Origin: Bdellovibrio sp. ZAP7
GTDB lineage: Bacteria > Bacteroidota > Bacteroidia > Flavobacteriales > Flavobacteriaceae
Direction: 5' to 3'
NCBI GenBank assembly: GCA_943324165.2
Contig: CALPKO020000013.1
Location: 1-12,017, forward strand
Length of the DNA stretch: 12,017 nt
Shown here one piece after another: positions 1 to 7,107 of this stretch. How positions within the stretch are numbered: position 1 is the first letter of the stretch; each line of letters opens with the position of its first letter. The notes under the pieces were generated by a model that saw only the letters and a list, made by a program, of their open reading frames with translations, was not told where the DNA came from and searched no databases. A program made the position numbers and the translations under genes.

Positions 1-621
1 GTTGAGCGCAGAAAATTAATGGAAATTTATGGGGCAGAGTTTGAATTAACCCCGCGCGAAAAAGGAATGAAAGGAGCAATCGAACGCGCTGCCGAATTAG
101 TTTTAGCAACTCCAAATGGTTGGTCGCCCCAACAATTTGAAAATGAATCGAATGTTGAAATTCATAAAAAAACAACGGCGGAAGAAATTTTAAATGATTT
201 TCCCAACGGGTTGGATTATATCATTACTGGAGTAGGTACGGGAGGGCATATTACTGGAGTTGCCGAATTTTTAAAGCCACATTTTCCAAATCTCCAAGTG
301 ATTGCGGTAGAACCAGAAGCTTCGCCAGTGTTAAGCGGTGGTAGTCCTGCACCGCATCCTATCCAAGGAATTGGAGCTGGATTTGTTCCTAAAAATTATC
401 ATGCTGATGCAATAGATGAGGTCATTCAAATTAATAAAGATGATGCTTTTGACTTTACGAGAAAAATTGCAAAAACAGAAGGTATTATGGTGGGAATTTC
501 TACTGGCGCCTCGCTTGCTGCAGTTGCAAAAAAATTAAAAAGCATTCCTAATGACGCGGTTGTATTGACTTTTAATTACGACACTGGTGAACGGTATCTC
601 TCAATAGAAGGATTGTTTTAA
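1..621 (+). CDS. Cysteine synthase (O-acetylserine sulfhydrylase family), 5'-truncated by window edge
   Basis: This is the C-terminal two thirds (206 residues, reading from base 1) of a PLP-dependent cysteine synthase, which makes L-cysteine from O-acetylserine and sulfide in the cytoplasm. What shows it: an SxERRK..M..YGAE-type stretch at the very start, the PLP-phosphate loop GTGGHITG, the family block [24 protein letters not shown], and the tail DTGERYLS. The fold-type II Schiff-base lysine lies near residue 40 in full-length members of about 300 residues, so it is outside the window. The first in-window ATG at 19 is internal and not the true start, because the frame is open to the edge and already matches the family. 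CysK and CysM cannot be separated reliably from this part; a flavobacterial CysM/CysK-B type is my guess. The gene ends at a strong terminator, so it is not co-transcribed with yicC. Confidence 0.93.
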   Translation, partial: VERRKLMEIYGAEFELTPREKGMKGAIERAAELVLATPNGWSPQQFENESNVEIHKKTTAEEILNDFPNGLDYIITGVGTGGHITGVAEFLKPHFPNLQVIAVEPEASPVLSGGSPAPHPIQGIGAGFVPKNYHADAIDEVIQINKDDAFDFTRKIAKTEGIMVGISTGASLAAVAKKLKSIPNDAVVLTFNYDTGERYLSIEGLF

Positions 622-634
622 TTAATAATGTTCT

Positions 635-679
635 TAAAAAAACCTGAAATTGCTTAATTGCTTTTTCAGGTTTTTTTTT
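635..679 (+). terminator. Rho-independent terminator after the cysteine synthase gene
   Basis: The A-rich arm with CCTGAAA at 636-649 pairs over 14 bp with TTTCAGG plus a T run at 664-677. The loop can add two G-C pairs (GC 652-653 with GC 660-661), and the T run continues to 679. It begins 14 bases after the TAA. The A run on the left would also give a T run on the other strand, so it could work in both directions, but no minus-strand gene ends here. Confidence 0.85.
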
Positions 680-827
680 GATTTAAATCAAAAATGTATT
701 TTGCCAAAGGACAATCAAATTTTCATAAAATTAAAACGCCAATAATTATTTAAAAAACAGTCCTATCCACTTAATTATTTATATCAACCACTTTCCAACA
801 AAAGCGTAAAAACCCAAGTCTTTTACT

Positions 828-835
828 TATATTTG
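828..835 (+). promoter_or_regulatory. Bacteroidota -7 promoter box for yicC-gmk
   Basis: TATATTTG fits the Bacteroidota housekeeping -7 consensus TAnnTTTG exactly and lies 20 bases before the yicC ATG. I see no clear TTG at the usual -33 spacing, so support rests on the -7 box and its position. The implied leader is only about 15 nt and has no Shine-Dalgarno sequence. Confidence 0.55.
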
Positions 836-855
836 ACCTCTTTTTGAAAATACTT

Positions 856-1716
856 ATGATACAATCGATGACGGGTTTTGGAAAAGCAACTTTGCAACTT
901 CAAAACAAAAAAGTAACAGTTGAAATTAAATCTTTAAACAGTAAAGGTTTAGACTTAAACGTGAGAATGCCATCTGTTTATAGAGAAATGGAATTAAGTT
1001 TGCGCAACGAGATAGCGCAAAAACTCGAACGAGGCAAAATAGATTTCTCCATTTTTATTGAAAGTACAGCCGAGCAAACCACCAACAAAGTCAATGTTCC
1101 GATTGTAAAAAATTATATGGATCAGTTAAAAGAAGTTTTTTATGATGGAAATGACACCGAACTGTTAAAAATGGCCATCAGAATGCCCGATGCTATGAAA
1201 GTAGATCGAGAAGAAATAGATCAAAATGATTGGGTCGAAATTCAAGAAGTTATTCAAGAAGGATTGGCGAATATTTTAAATTTCCGTCAAGCGGAAGGGC
1301 TTTCATTAGAAAAGGAATTTTTGTTGCGAATAGCTAATATCAGACAATACATGAATGACGCTTTGGCTTTAGATCCAGAACGTGTTCAAGCAATAAAAGA
1401 CCGACTTCAAACAGCAATTGCAGAATTGAAAGTGAATGTTGATGAAAACCGTTTCGAACAAGAATTGATTTATTATCTTGAAAAATTAGACATTACCGAA
1501 GAAAAAGTGCGTCTGACCAATCACTTAGATTATTTTTTGGAAACCATCAATGGCAAAGAAGCCAATGGGAGAAAATTAGGTTTTATTACACAAGAAATGG
1601 GAAGAGAAATCAACACCATGGGTTCAAAATCGAATCATGCACAAATGCAAAAGTTGGTCGTGATGATGAAAGATGAGTTAGAAAAAATCAAAGAACAAGT
1701 TTTGAACGTTTTGTAA
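856..1716 (+). CDS. yicC: YicC/YloC family endoribonuclease-like protein
   Basis: The 286-residue product starts MIQSMTGFGKA, the family's signature N-terminus (YicC_N domain), and ends in the DUF1732 region (about residues 200-286) with TNHLDYF, a GRKLGFITQEM..EIN block and the closing KDELEKIKEQV helix. Length matches the family (about 290). E. coli YicC has been reported to act as an endoribonuclease on small RNA; the role in Bacteroidota is inferred by homology. The reading frame can be extended to a TTG at 844, but the ATG at 856 reproduces the conserved family start exactly, so I chose it. The gmk start follows 7 bases after the stop, which indicates an operon; yicC next to gmk is a widespread arrangement in bacteria. 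Confidence 0.93.
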   Translation: MIQSMTGFGKATLQLQNKKVTVEIKSLNSKGLDLNVRMPSVYREMELSLRNEIAQKLERGKIDFSIFIESTAEQTTNKVNVPIVKNYMDQLKEVFYDGNDTELLKMAIRMPDAMKVDREEIDQNDWVEIQEVIQEGLANILNFRQAEGLSLEKEFLLRIANIRQYMNDALALDPERVQAIKDRLQTAIAELKVNVDENRFEQELIYYLEKLDITEEKVRLTNHLDYFLETINGKEANGRKLGFITQEMGREINTMGSKSNHAQMQKLVVMMKDELEKIKEQVLNVL

Positions 1717-1723
1717 TTTTAAT

Positions 1724-2299
1724 ATGAAAAAGGGAAAGTTAATCGTATTTTCTGCACCATCAGGTTCTGGCAAAACCACAATTGTAAGGTATTTATTAGA
1801 ACAAAAAGAATTGCATTTGGATTTTTCTATCTCTGCAACTTCTCGAAATAAACGGGGCGAAGAAGTAGACGGAAAGGACTATTATTTTTTAAGCGCAGCA
1901 GCCTTTCAACAAAAAATTGAAGAAAATGCATTTGTAGAATTTGAAGAAGTCTACAAAAATAATTTTTACGGCACCTTAAAAAGTGAGCTGGAAAGAATTT
2001 GGGGATTAGGCAAACATGTGATTTTTGATATAGATGTCATTGGCGGTTTGGAGATAAAAAAACAGTTTCCAGAGCAAACTTTGTCAGTTTTTGTGAGCCC
2101 TCCATCGGTTGAAGAACTCGAAAGACGTTTGCGATTTAGACAAACAGAAACCGAAGAAAAGATACAAATGCGTATTGCTAAAGCCGAAAGAGAAATTGCG
2201 ACTTCGAGTCAATTTGATGTTATTTTAAAAAATTATGACTTAGAAAATGCCAAAAATGATGCCTATAAATTGGTTTCAGATTATTTAAAAATGATCTAA
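1724..2299 (+). CDS. gmk: Guanylate kinase
   Basis: The 191-residue protein phosphorylates GMP (and dGMP) to GDP with ATP, a step needed for GTP supply. Visible features: P-loop APSGSGKT at residues 11-18; the GMP-binding segment SATSRNKRGEE (38-47) with arginines 41 and 44, followed by YYF at 53-55; the FVEFEEVY...FYGT block (70-84); the DIDVIGG segment (102-108, equivalent to DVQGA in other species); and the RLRFRQTETEEKIQMR lid/ATP-side arginines near 136-150. Length is normal for the family. It is the second gene of the yicC operon. Its TAA overlaps the TAG of dusB on the opposite strand, so there is no room for a conventional terminator. From memory, flavobacterial gmk is often followed by nadD; here it is not. 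Confidence 0.97.
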   Translation: MKKGKLIVFSAPSGSGKTTIVRYLLEQKELHLDFSISATSRNKRGEEVDGKDYYFLSAAAFQQKIEENAFVEFEEVYKNNFYGTLKSELERIWGLGKHVIFDIDVIGGLEIKKQFPEQTLSVFVSPPSVEELERRLRFRQTETEEKIQMRIAKAEREIATSSQFDVILKNYDLENAKNDAYKLVSDYLKMI

Positions 2300-3291
2300 A
2301 AAATCGCTACTCCTCTAAATTTATCTAAAACTTCATCAAAAGTCTGAAATATAAAATCGGGATCTTCACTCGAAACCATTTTCATTCGGTGTTCTTTAAA
2401 GTTAGGTAATCCCTTAAAGTAATTGGTATAATGTCTTCGGGTTTCAAGAATACCGAGGTGCTGTCCTTTCCAATCCATCGCCCATTGCAAGTGATTTCTT
2501 GCCGCTTCAACGCGGTCTTCAATAGTTGGTTTTGGCAAATGTGTTCCTGTTTCAAAAAAATGTTTAATTTCGTTAAAAATCCAAGGATATCCGATGGCTG
2601 CACGACCAATCATGATGCCGTCGATGCCGTATTTATTTTTATATTCTAAAGCTTTTTCTGGCGAATCAATATCTCCATTACCGAAAATCGGCATTGTAAT
2701 GCGAGGATTGTTTTTTACTCTAGCGATGTGCGACCAATCAGAATGGCCTTTGTACATCTGGGCTCTCGTCCGAGCGTGAATAGAAAGCGCTTGAACACCA
2801 ATATCTTGTAATCTTTCGGCCACTTCATCAATGTTGATAGAATCATCGTCCCAGCCCAAACGTGTTTTTACTGTAACAGGCAAATTGGTGCTTCGGATAA
2901 CCGCTTTTGTTAGGCGAATCATTAAATCTACGTCTTTTAAAACTCCTGCGCCAGCTCCTTTACAAACCACTTTTTTTACCGGACAACCAAAATTGATGTC
3001 AATTAAATCTGGATTTACGGTTGACACAATTTCTGCAGACATTGCCATAGCGTCTTCATCTCCACCAAAAATTTGAATACCGACCGGTCGTTCGTAATCG
3101 AAAATATCTAGTTTTTGACGGCTTTTTATCGCATCGCGAATCAATCCTTCAGAAGAAATAAATTCTGAAAACATCAAATCTGCTCCATGCGTTTTGCATA
3201 ACCTGCGAAAGGGCGGATCACTCACGTCTTCCATCGGTGCAAGTAATAAAGGAAAATCGGGAAGGGTTATATTTTCTCCTATTTTAATCAA
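2296..3291 (-). CDS. dusB: tRNA-dihydrouridine synthase, DusB type
   Basis: This flavoenzyme reduces uridines in the tRNA D-loop to dihydrouridine using FMN and NADPH. The 331 residues form a TIM barrel plus a helical C-terminal domain. Visible motifs: LLLAPMEDVSDPPFR at residues 15-29 (FMN site), IQIFGG (72-77), DINFGCPVKKV (98-108) with the catalytic cysteine C103, VKTRLGW (141-147), IHARTRAQMY (171-180), GNGDI (204-208) and GIMIGRAAIGYPWIF (225-239), which holds the FMN phosphate. The start is a TTG at 3291: there is no ATG in frame between it and M20 of the conserved APME block, upstream codons give none either, and MIKIG..I.LPDFP matches the usual family start. A TATCTTTG promoter box lies just upstream, so the leader is very short. 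The gene converges on gmk with overlapping stops. Confidence 0.95.
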   Translation of the reverse strand: MIKIGENITLPDFPLLLAPMEDVSDPPFRRLCKTHGADLMFSEFISSEGLIRDAIKSRQKLDIFDYERPVGIQIFGGDEDAMAMSAEIVSTVNPDLIDINFGCPVKKVVCKGAGAGVLKDVDLMIRLTKAVIRSTNLPVTVKTRLGWDDDSINIDEVAERLQDIGVQALSIHARTRAQMYKGHSDWSHIARVKNNPRITMPIFGNGDIDSPEKALEYKNKYGIDGIMIGRAAIGYPWIFNEIKHFFETGTHLPKPTIEDRVEAARNHLQWAMDWKGQHLGILETRRHYTNYFKGLPNFKEHRMKMVSSEDPDFIFQTFDEVLDKFRGVAIF

Positions 3292-3304
3292 AGTGATTTT
3301 TTTG

Positions 3305-3312
3305 CAAAGATA
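3305..3312 (-). promoter_or_regulatory. Bacteroidota -7 promoter box for dusB
   Basis: On the minus strand the sequence reads TATCTTTG, an exact match to TAnnTTTG. Its last base is 13 bases before the TTG start of dusB, so transcription beginning about 7 bases downstream would leave a leader of only a few nucleotides. It lies in the 61-bp gap between the DUF808 gene and dusB, giving dusB its own promoter. No clear -33 TTG is visible. Confidence 0.5.
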
Positions 3313-3352
3313 AGTTAAGAATGTTGAAGTTGATTTCCTAAATCTCAGTTAT

Positions 3353-4225
3353 TCAAACTTTCTTACCAATTATTTTATTAAAAAAAGTAACAAGTAATAA
3401 AGCAATTATTCCAACCCCCACTCCTAAAACAAAATCTTTAACAAAACTTGGAATTTCATATAAAAAATGATGCAGCAACGAAACATTGTGTGAGAATATT
3501 CCACCAGCAACCAAAAGCAAAGCGATGGTTCCTATCACTGATAAACTTTTTATGATTATTGGTAATGCTGAAACTAGTAAATTTCCTGTAAATGCGGAAA
3601 AACTTTTTTCTTTATCACTCATTTTTATGAGTTTGTAACCCACTTCGTCCATCCTCACAATCAATGCTACAATGCCATAAACACCAACCGTTGCCAAAAG
3701 AGCTATCAGTGAAACCACAATAATTTGAACAGAAAGTGGTTTGTCAAGCACTGTTCCGAGTGCAATAATTACAATTTCTATCGATAAAATAAAATCAGTT
3801 ACTATCGCTGATTTCACTTTTGTCTTTTCAAGTTTTAAGATCTCAACTTCTGTTAATGTTTTTTGAGCATAATCAACAATTGTTTTTTGTTTTTGAAAAA
3901 AATAGTGAAATATTTTTTCAACACCTTCAAACGCCAAATAAATCCCACCCAATATTAGAATGACAATAATAGCAGTCGGAAAGAAAGCACTTAAAAGAAA
4001 AGCAATTGGCAAAATAATAATTTTATTCAGTAAAGAACCTTTTGTAATTGCCCAAAGCACAGGTAATTCGCGAGAAGATGCAAAACCAGAGGCGTTTTCG
4101 GCATTTACGGCTAGATCATCACCAAGAATCCCAGCTGTTTTTTTTGTGGCAATTTTACTCATTGCAGCCACATCATCCATAATAGAAGCGATATCATCTA
4201 AAAGCGCAAAAAATCCTGATGCCAT
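3353..4225 (-). CDS. DUF808/YedI family inner-membrane protein
   Basis: The 290-residue protein matches the DUF808 family (E. coli YedI, about 305 residues), whose function is not established. The N-terminus MASGFFALLDDIASIMDDVA and the following segments AAMSKIATKKTAGILGDDLAVNA and SGFASSRELPVLWAITKGS are family hallmarks and lie outside the hydrophobic core. Hydrophobic spans are at about residues 67-82, 83-99, 143-160, 165-191, 215-242 and 262-284, so I expect five or six membrane passes. A charged amphipathic segment (about 104-140) lies between the second and third. The ATG at 4225 is the natural start. The gene lies upstream of dusB on the same strand with 61 bp between, but dusB has its own -7 box. 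For this gene I see only a weak promoter-like TAATTTTA at 4291-4298. Confidence 0.9.
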   Translation of the reverse strand: MASGFFALLDDIASIMDDVAAMSKIATKKTAGILGDDLAVNAENASGFASSRELPVLWAITKGSLLNKIIILPIAFLLSAFFPTAIIVILILGGIYLAFEGVEKIFHYFFQKQKTIVDYAQKTLTEVEILKLEKTKVKSAIVTDFILSIEIVIIALGTVLDKPLSVQIIVVSLIALLATVGVYGIVALIVRMDEVGYKLIKMSDKEKSFSAFTGNLLVSALPIIIKSLSVIGTIALLLVAGGIFSHNVSLLHHFLYEIPSFVKDFVLGVGVGIIALLLVTFFNKIIGKKV

Positions 4226-4492
4226 TTTCCGTTTTTTTAAGCAGTTGTTTAGTTCTAAAATGATTTTTTAAATAACTCTTTTCAATTTCGTAAAATTACT
4301 TAATTTACCTCGTAATTAAAAAGAATATTGCATTTTACTGTTTAAACTAAAAGAAAGAAATTAGGAATTATTTTACCGATTTTAAAGCCTATTTTTCAAG
4401 AATTTAGTTTACGTTGGCATGCTATTTTGTATTAGATTTAAAAATACCGATTCAACAATCGTTAATGCACTATTTTCCAAAAAAAGTTTGCC
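4226..4492. other. Intergenic stretch, left part of the DUF808-lepA gap
   Basis: This is A+T-rich sequence between the divergent DUF808 and lepA transcription units. It must hold the DUF808 promoter, but I find no exact minus-strand TAnnTTTG, only TAATTTTA at 4291-4298. No repeat, conserved ORF or clear hairpin is visible. The right part of the gap holds the promoter box and RNA described separately. Confidence 0.5.
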
Positions 4493-4500
4493 TATATTTG
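4493..4500 (+). promoter_or_regulatory. Bacteroidota -7 promoter box driving the structured RNA and lepA
   Basis: TATATTTG fits TAnnTTTG exactly. A transcript beginning about 7 bases downstream (near 4507) would start roughly 20 nt before the folded RNA element and run into lepA. No convincing -33 TTG is seen at the usual spacing; a TTTG lies directly in front of the box at 4487-4490. Confidence 0.55.
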
Positions 4501-4520
4501 CAAATTATTGCTTGTTTATA

Positions 4521-4612
4521 GGGGTTTGCGTTAGGGATGGAAGCGGTATCCTTTTGTGCAACGCTAGTGGAGCAAAAGATTTAGCTGAGAGCCCGACCCA
4601 TAGGGAAACGCC
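4521..4612 (+). ncRNA. Structured RNA resembling the Flavo-1 motif, in the lepA leader
   Basis: The stretch is compact, more G+C-rich than its surroundings, and folds: outer stem GCGTT 4528-4532 with AACGC 4607-4611; GGG 4534-4536 can pair with CCC 4592-4594; a 6-bp arm CTTTTG 4551-4556 with CAAAAG 4573-4578; and a 3' hairpin CCC 4597-4599 with GGG 4603-4605. These nest without conflict. The wording GCGTTAGGGAT..AAGCGG.ATCC, AAAAGAT.TAGC, GAGAGCCCGACCC and AGGGAAACGCC matches what I remember of a motif repeated in many flavobacterial genomes and described as Flavo-1 RNA, of unknown function; the name is from memory. A -7 box lies directly upstream, and no terminator separates it from lepA, whose ATG is 22 bases downstream. 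It could be a leader element or an sRNA processed from the lepA mRNA. Confidence 0.65.
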
Positions 4613-4634
4613 AAAAAAATTGATATTATAGTAG

Positions 4635-6431
4635 ATGAAAAACATAAGGAATTTTTGCATTATTGCACACATTGATCACGGAAAGAGCACGCTCGCCGAT
4701 CGACTTTTAGGAGCTACACAAACTGTAACGGCTCGTGAAGAAAAAGCCCAGCTGCTAGACAATATGGATTTGGAACGCGAACGTGGCATTACGATTAAAA
4801 GCCATGCCATTCAAATGGAGTACAAATATAAAGGCGAAGATTATATTTTGAATTTGATTGATACGCCAGGGCACGTAGATTTTTCTTATGAAGTTTCGAG
4901 GTCGATTGCCGCATGCGAGGGTGCGCTTTTGATTGTTGATGCCGCTCAAAGTATTCAGGCACAAACGATTTCTAATTTGTATTTAGCTTTAGAAAACGAT
5001 TTAGAAATTATTCCGGTTTTGAACAAAGTAGATTTGCCAAGTGCCAATCCAGAGGAAGTTTCAGATGATATTATAGATTTATTAGGTTGTAAGTTAGAAG
5101 ATATTATTCACGCATCAGGTAAAACTGGTTTTGGCGTTGAGAATATTCTAGCTGCAATTATAGAAAAAATTCCTGCTCCAAAAGGAATTAAAGACGAACC
5201 ATTACAAGCGTTAATTTTCGATTCACATTACAATCCGTTTCGTGGGATTGAAGTTATTTTCCGTGTAAAAAACGGTGAAATAAAAAAAGGTCAGAAGATT
5301 AAATTCATGGCTACCGGCAATGAATATTTTGCAGATGAAGTAGGAACTTTGAAGTTAAATCAGGTTCCGAAAAGCGTTATTTCAACTGGTGATGTTGGGT
5401 ATTTAATCTCTGGAATTAAAGAGGCAAAAGAAGTAAAAGTTGGTGATACCTTAACGGATGCAAAAACACCAACAACCAATATGATTACGGGATTTGAGGA
5501 CGTAAAGCCAATGGTTTTTGCTGGAATTTATCCTGTTGACACTGATGATTTTGAGGATTTACGTGCTTCGATGGAAAAATTGCAATTGAACGATGCTTCA
5601 TTGGTTTTTACTGCAGAAAGTTCGGCTGCTTTAGGATTCGGTTTCCGTTGTGGATTCTTAGGAATGTTGCACTTAGAAATTATTCAAGAACGATTGGAAC
5701 GCGAATACGATATGACCGTAATTACGACAGTTCCCAACGTTTCGTATTTGGCTTATACCAAAAAGGAACCAGATGTTTCGTTCATAATTAACAATCCATC
5801 AGATTTGCCTGACCCATCCAAATTAGACCGAGTTGAAGAACCATATATAAAAGCGACAATCATTACAAAAGCCGATTATGTTGGAAATGTAATGAGTTTG
5901 TGTATCGAAAAACGTGGTATTATTACCAATCAAACGTATTTGACAACCGAAAGAGTTGAATTGACTTTTGATATGCCTTTGGCCGAAATTGTATTTGATT
6001 TTTATGATAGATTAAAAACGGTTTCTAAAGGTTACGCCTCGTTTGATTATTCTCCAATTGGAATGCGAACTTCTAAATTGGTGAAATTGGATGTGTTGTT
6101 AAATGCACAATCTGTCGATGCGCTTTCGGCTTTGATTCATGAAAGTAACGCCTACAACATTGGTAAGAAAATGTGCGAAAAGTTACGTGAATTAATTCCA
6201 AGACAGCAATTTGATATTCCGATTCAAGCAGCAATTGGAGCGAAAATCATTGCACGTGAAACGATAAAAGCGTTACGAAAAGACGTTACCGCAAAATGTT
6301 ATGGTGGTGACATTTCTAGAAAACGTAAACTTTTGGAAAAACAGAAAAAAGGTAAAAAGAGAATGCGTTTGGTAGGAAATGTTGAAATTCCACAAGAAGC
6401 GTTTATGGCAGTTTTGAAGTTGAATGACTAG
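4635..6431 (+). CDS. lepA: Elongation factor 4 (LepA), ribosome-associated GTPase
   Basis: LepA is a translational GTPase that binds ribosomes and has been linked to back-translocation and to small-subunit biogenesis. The 598-residue length is the family norm. Visible: G1 AHIDHGKST at residues 11-19, the switch I region [10 protein letters not shown] (47-56), G3 DTPGHVDF (76-83), G4 NKVD (130-133), then domain II (about 185-280), the EF-G-like domains III and V, and the LepA-specific C-terminal domain with the basic [16 protein letters not shown] run before [14 protein letters not shown]. The ATG at 4635 gives the conserved start [16 protein letters not shown]. The gene is monocistronic: a Flavo-1-like RNA lies in its leader and a strong terminator follows 40 bases after the stop. 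Confidence 0.98.
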   Translation: MKNIRNFCIIAHIDHGKSTLADRLLGATQTVTAREEKAQLLDNMDLERERGITIKSHAIQMEYKYKGEDYILNLIDTPGHVDFSYEVSRSIAACEGALLIVDAAQSIQAQTISNLYLALENDLEIIPVLNKVDLPSANPEEVSDDIIDLLGCKLEDIIHASGKTGFGVENILAAIIEKIPAPKGIKDEPLQALIFDSHYNPFRGIEVIFRVKNGEIKKGQKIKFMATGNEYFADEVGTLKLNQVPKSVISTGDVGYLISGIKEAKEVKVGDTLTDAKTPTTNMITGFEDVKPMVFAGIYPVDTDDFEDLRASMEKLQLNDASLVFTAESSAALGFGFRCGFLGMLHLEIIQERLEREYDMTVITTVPNVSYLAYTKKEPDVSFIINNPSDLPDPSKLDRVEEPYIKATIITKADYVGNVMSLCIEKRGIITNQTYLTTERVELTFDMPLAEIVFDFYDRLKTVSKGYASFDYSPIGMRTSKLVKLDVLLNAQSVDALSALIHESNAYNIGKKMCEKLRELIPRQQFDIPIQAAIGAKIIARETIKALRKDVTAKCYGGDISRKRKLLEKQKKGKKRMRLVGNVEIPQEAFMAVLKLND

Positions 6432-6471
6432 GTTTTTAGATTGAAGATAATAGACAAATAGATAATAGACC

Positions 6472-6502
6472 AACCCAATGACAACAGTTATTGGGTTTTT
6501 TT
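6472..6502 (+). terminator. Rho-independent terminator of lepA
   Basis: AACCCAAT plus GAC (6472-6482) pairs with GTT plus ATTGGGTT (6487-6497) as an 11-bp stem, with one G-T wobble, closing a 4-base loop AACA. It is followed directly by a T run. There is no T run on the other strand, so it works only for lepA and not for the converging elaA gene. Confidence 0.92.
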
Positions 6503-6592
6503 ATTTTAAAAATTATAACTAGAAAACAATAAATTTCAACATTTAAGTCATTTAGGGCGAAAATTTAAAAACGCAATTAATTGATTTAATAG

Positions 6593-6631
6593 AAAAAATT
6601 TCAAAAACTTATATGATTTATATATTGAAAT
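6593..6631 (-). terminator. Possible weak A+T-rich terminator of the elaA transcript
   Basis: On the minus strand, about 20 bases after the elaA stop, ATTTCAA pairs with TTGAAAT (6625-6631 with 6598-6604), an inner TATAT/ATATA adds pairs, and six T follow (6593-6598). The stem has a 5-base bulge and few G-C pairs, so it is only a candidate. Confidence 0.3.
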
Positions 6632-6651
6632 GTCAAGTTTTACTTAAAAAT

Positions 6652-7098
6652 CTAACCCAACACCATTTCAATGTGGTCAATATCATCCTCTAAATAAACT
6701 TCGCCTTGCGCAACAAATCCGTTGGTTTCGTAAAATTTTTTAAGGTACAATTGCGCTGAAATTTTTATTTTATTTTCAGAATAATGATTTAAAATGCCTT
6801 TTATTCCCGCTTGAACAAGCAAGTGTCCCCATTTTTTGTCTCTATATTCAGCGTCAATTACCACTCGCCCAATACAAGCCAAATCAAAGTAATCGCCAGG
6901 TTTAAAAAGTCTCGAGTAGGCAACGATTTTATTGTCGCACTCGCCAATGAGGTGCAATGCTTTTTGGTCTTTGTTGTCTAAATCTTGATAAACACAATTT
7001 TGTTCTACAACAAAAACGGTTGAACGCAGCTTCATTATGCCGTATAATTCATTTAAAGTCAGTTCGTTAAAAGCTATAATTCTAAATTGAATATTCAT
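6652..7098 (-). CDS. ElaA-type GNAT N-acetyltransferase
   Basis: The 148-residue protein is a GNAT-fold acyltransferase that would use acetyl-CoA; the ElaA substrate is not established. Evidence: the ElaA-specific N-terminal block MKLRSTVFVVEQNCVYQDLDNKD (residues 22-44) and the leucine-rich L.ELY..M preceding it; the acetyl-CoA binding strand and loop IGRVVIDAEYRDKKWGHLL (76-94), in which RDKKWG stands for the usual R/Q-x-x-G-x-G/A; and the C-terminal AQLYLKKFYETNGF (115-128). Length fits ElaA (about 150). The ATG at 7098 is 9 bases after the stop of the DUF4837 lipoprotein gene, so the two are almost certainly co-transcribed. It converges on lepA across a 220-bp gap. Confidence 0.9.
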   Translation of the reverse strand: MNIQFRIIAFNELTLNELYGIMKLRSTVFVVEQNCVYQDLDNKDQKALHLIGECDNKIVAYSRLFKPGDYFDLACIGRVVIDAEYRDKKWGHLLVQAGIKGILNHYSENKIKISAQLYLKKFYETNGFVAQGEVYLEDDIDHIEMVLG

Positions 7099-7107
7099 TG
7101 TAAATTT

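Noticed and set aside
844..855. TTG extension of yicC by four codons
   Set aside because: The ATG at 856 gives the exact conserved N-terminus of the family.
2382..3076. Several short frames on both strands across dusB
   Set aside because: They are shadows of the conserved dusB frame with no recognisable domains.
4419..4631. 70-residue plus-strand reading frame in the lepA upstream region
   Set aside because: It covers the promoter box and the folded RNA, has a composition unlike a protein (short run with many Cys, Ser and Lys), and matches no family I know. The base pairing explains the sequence better.
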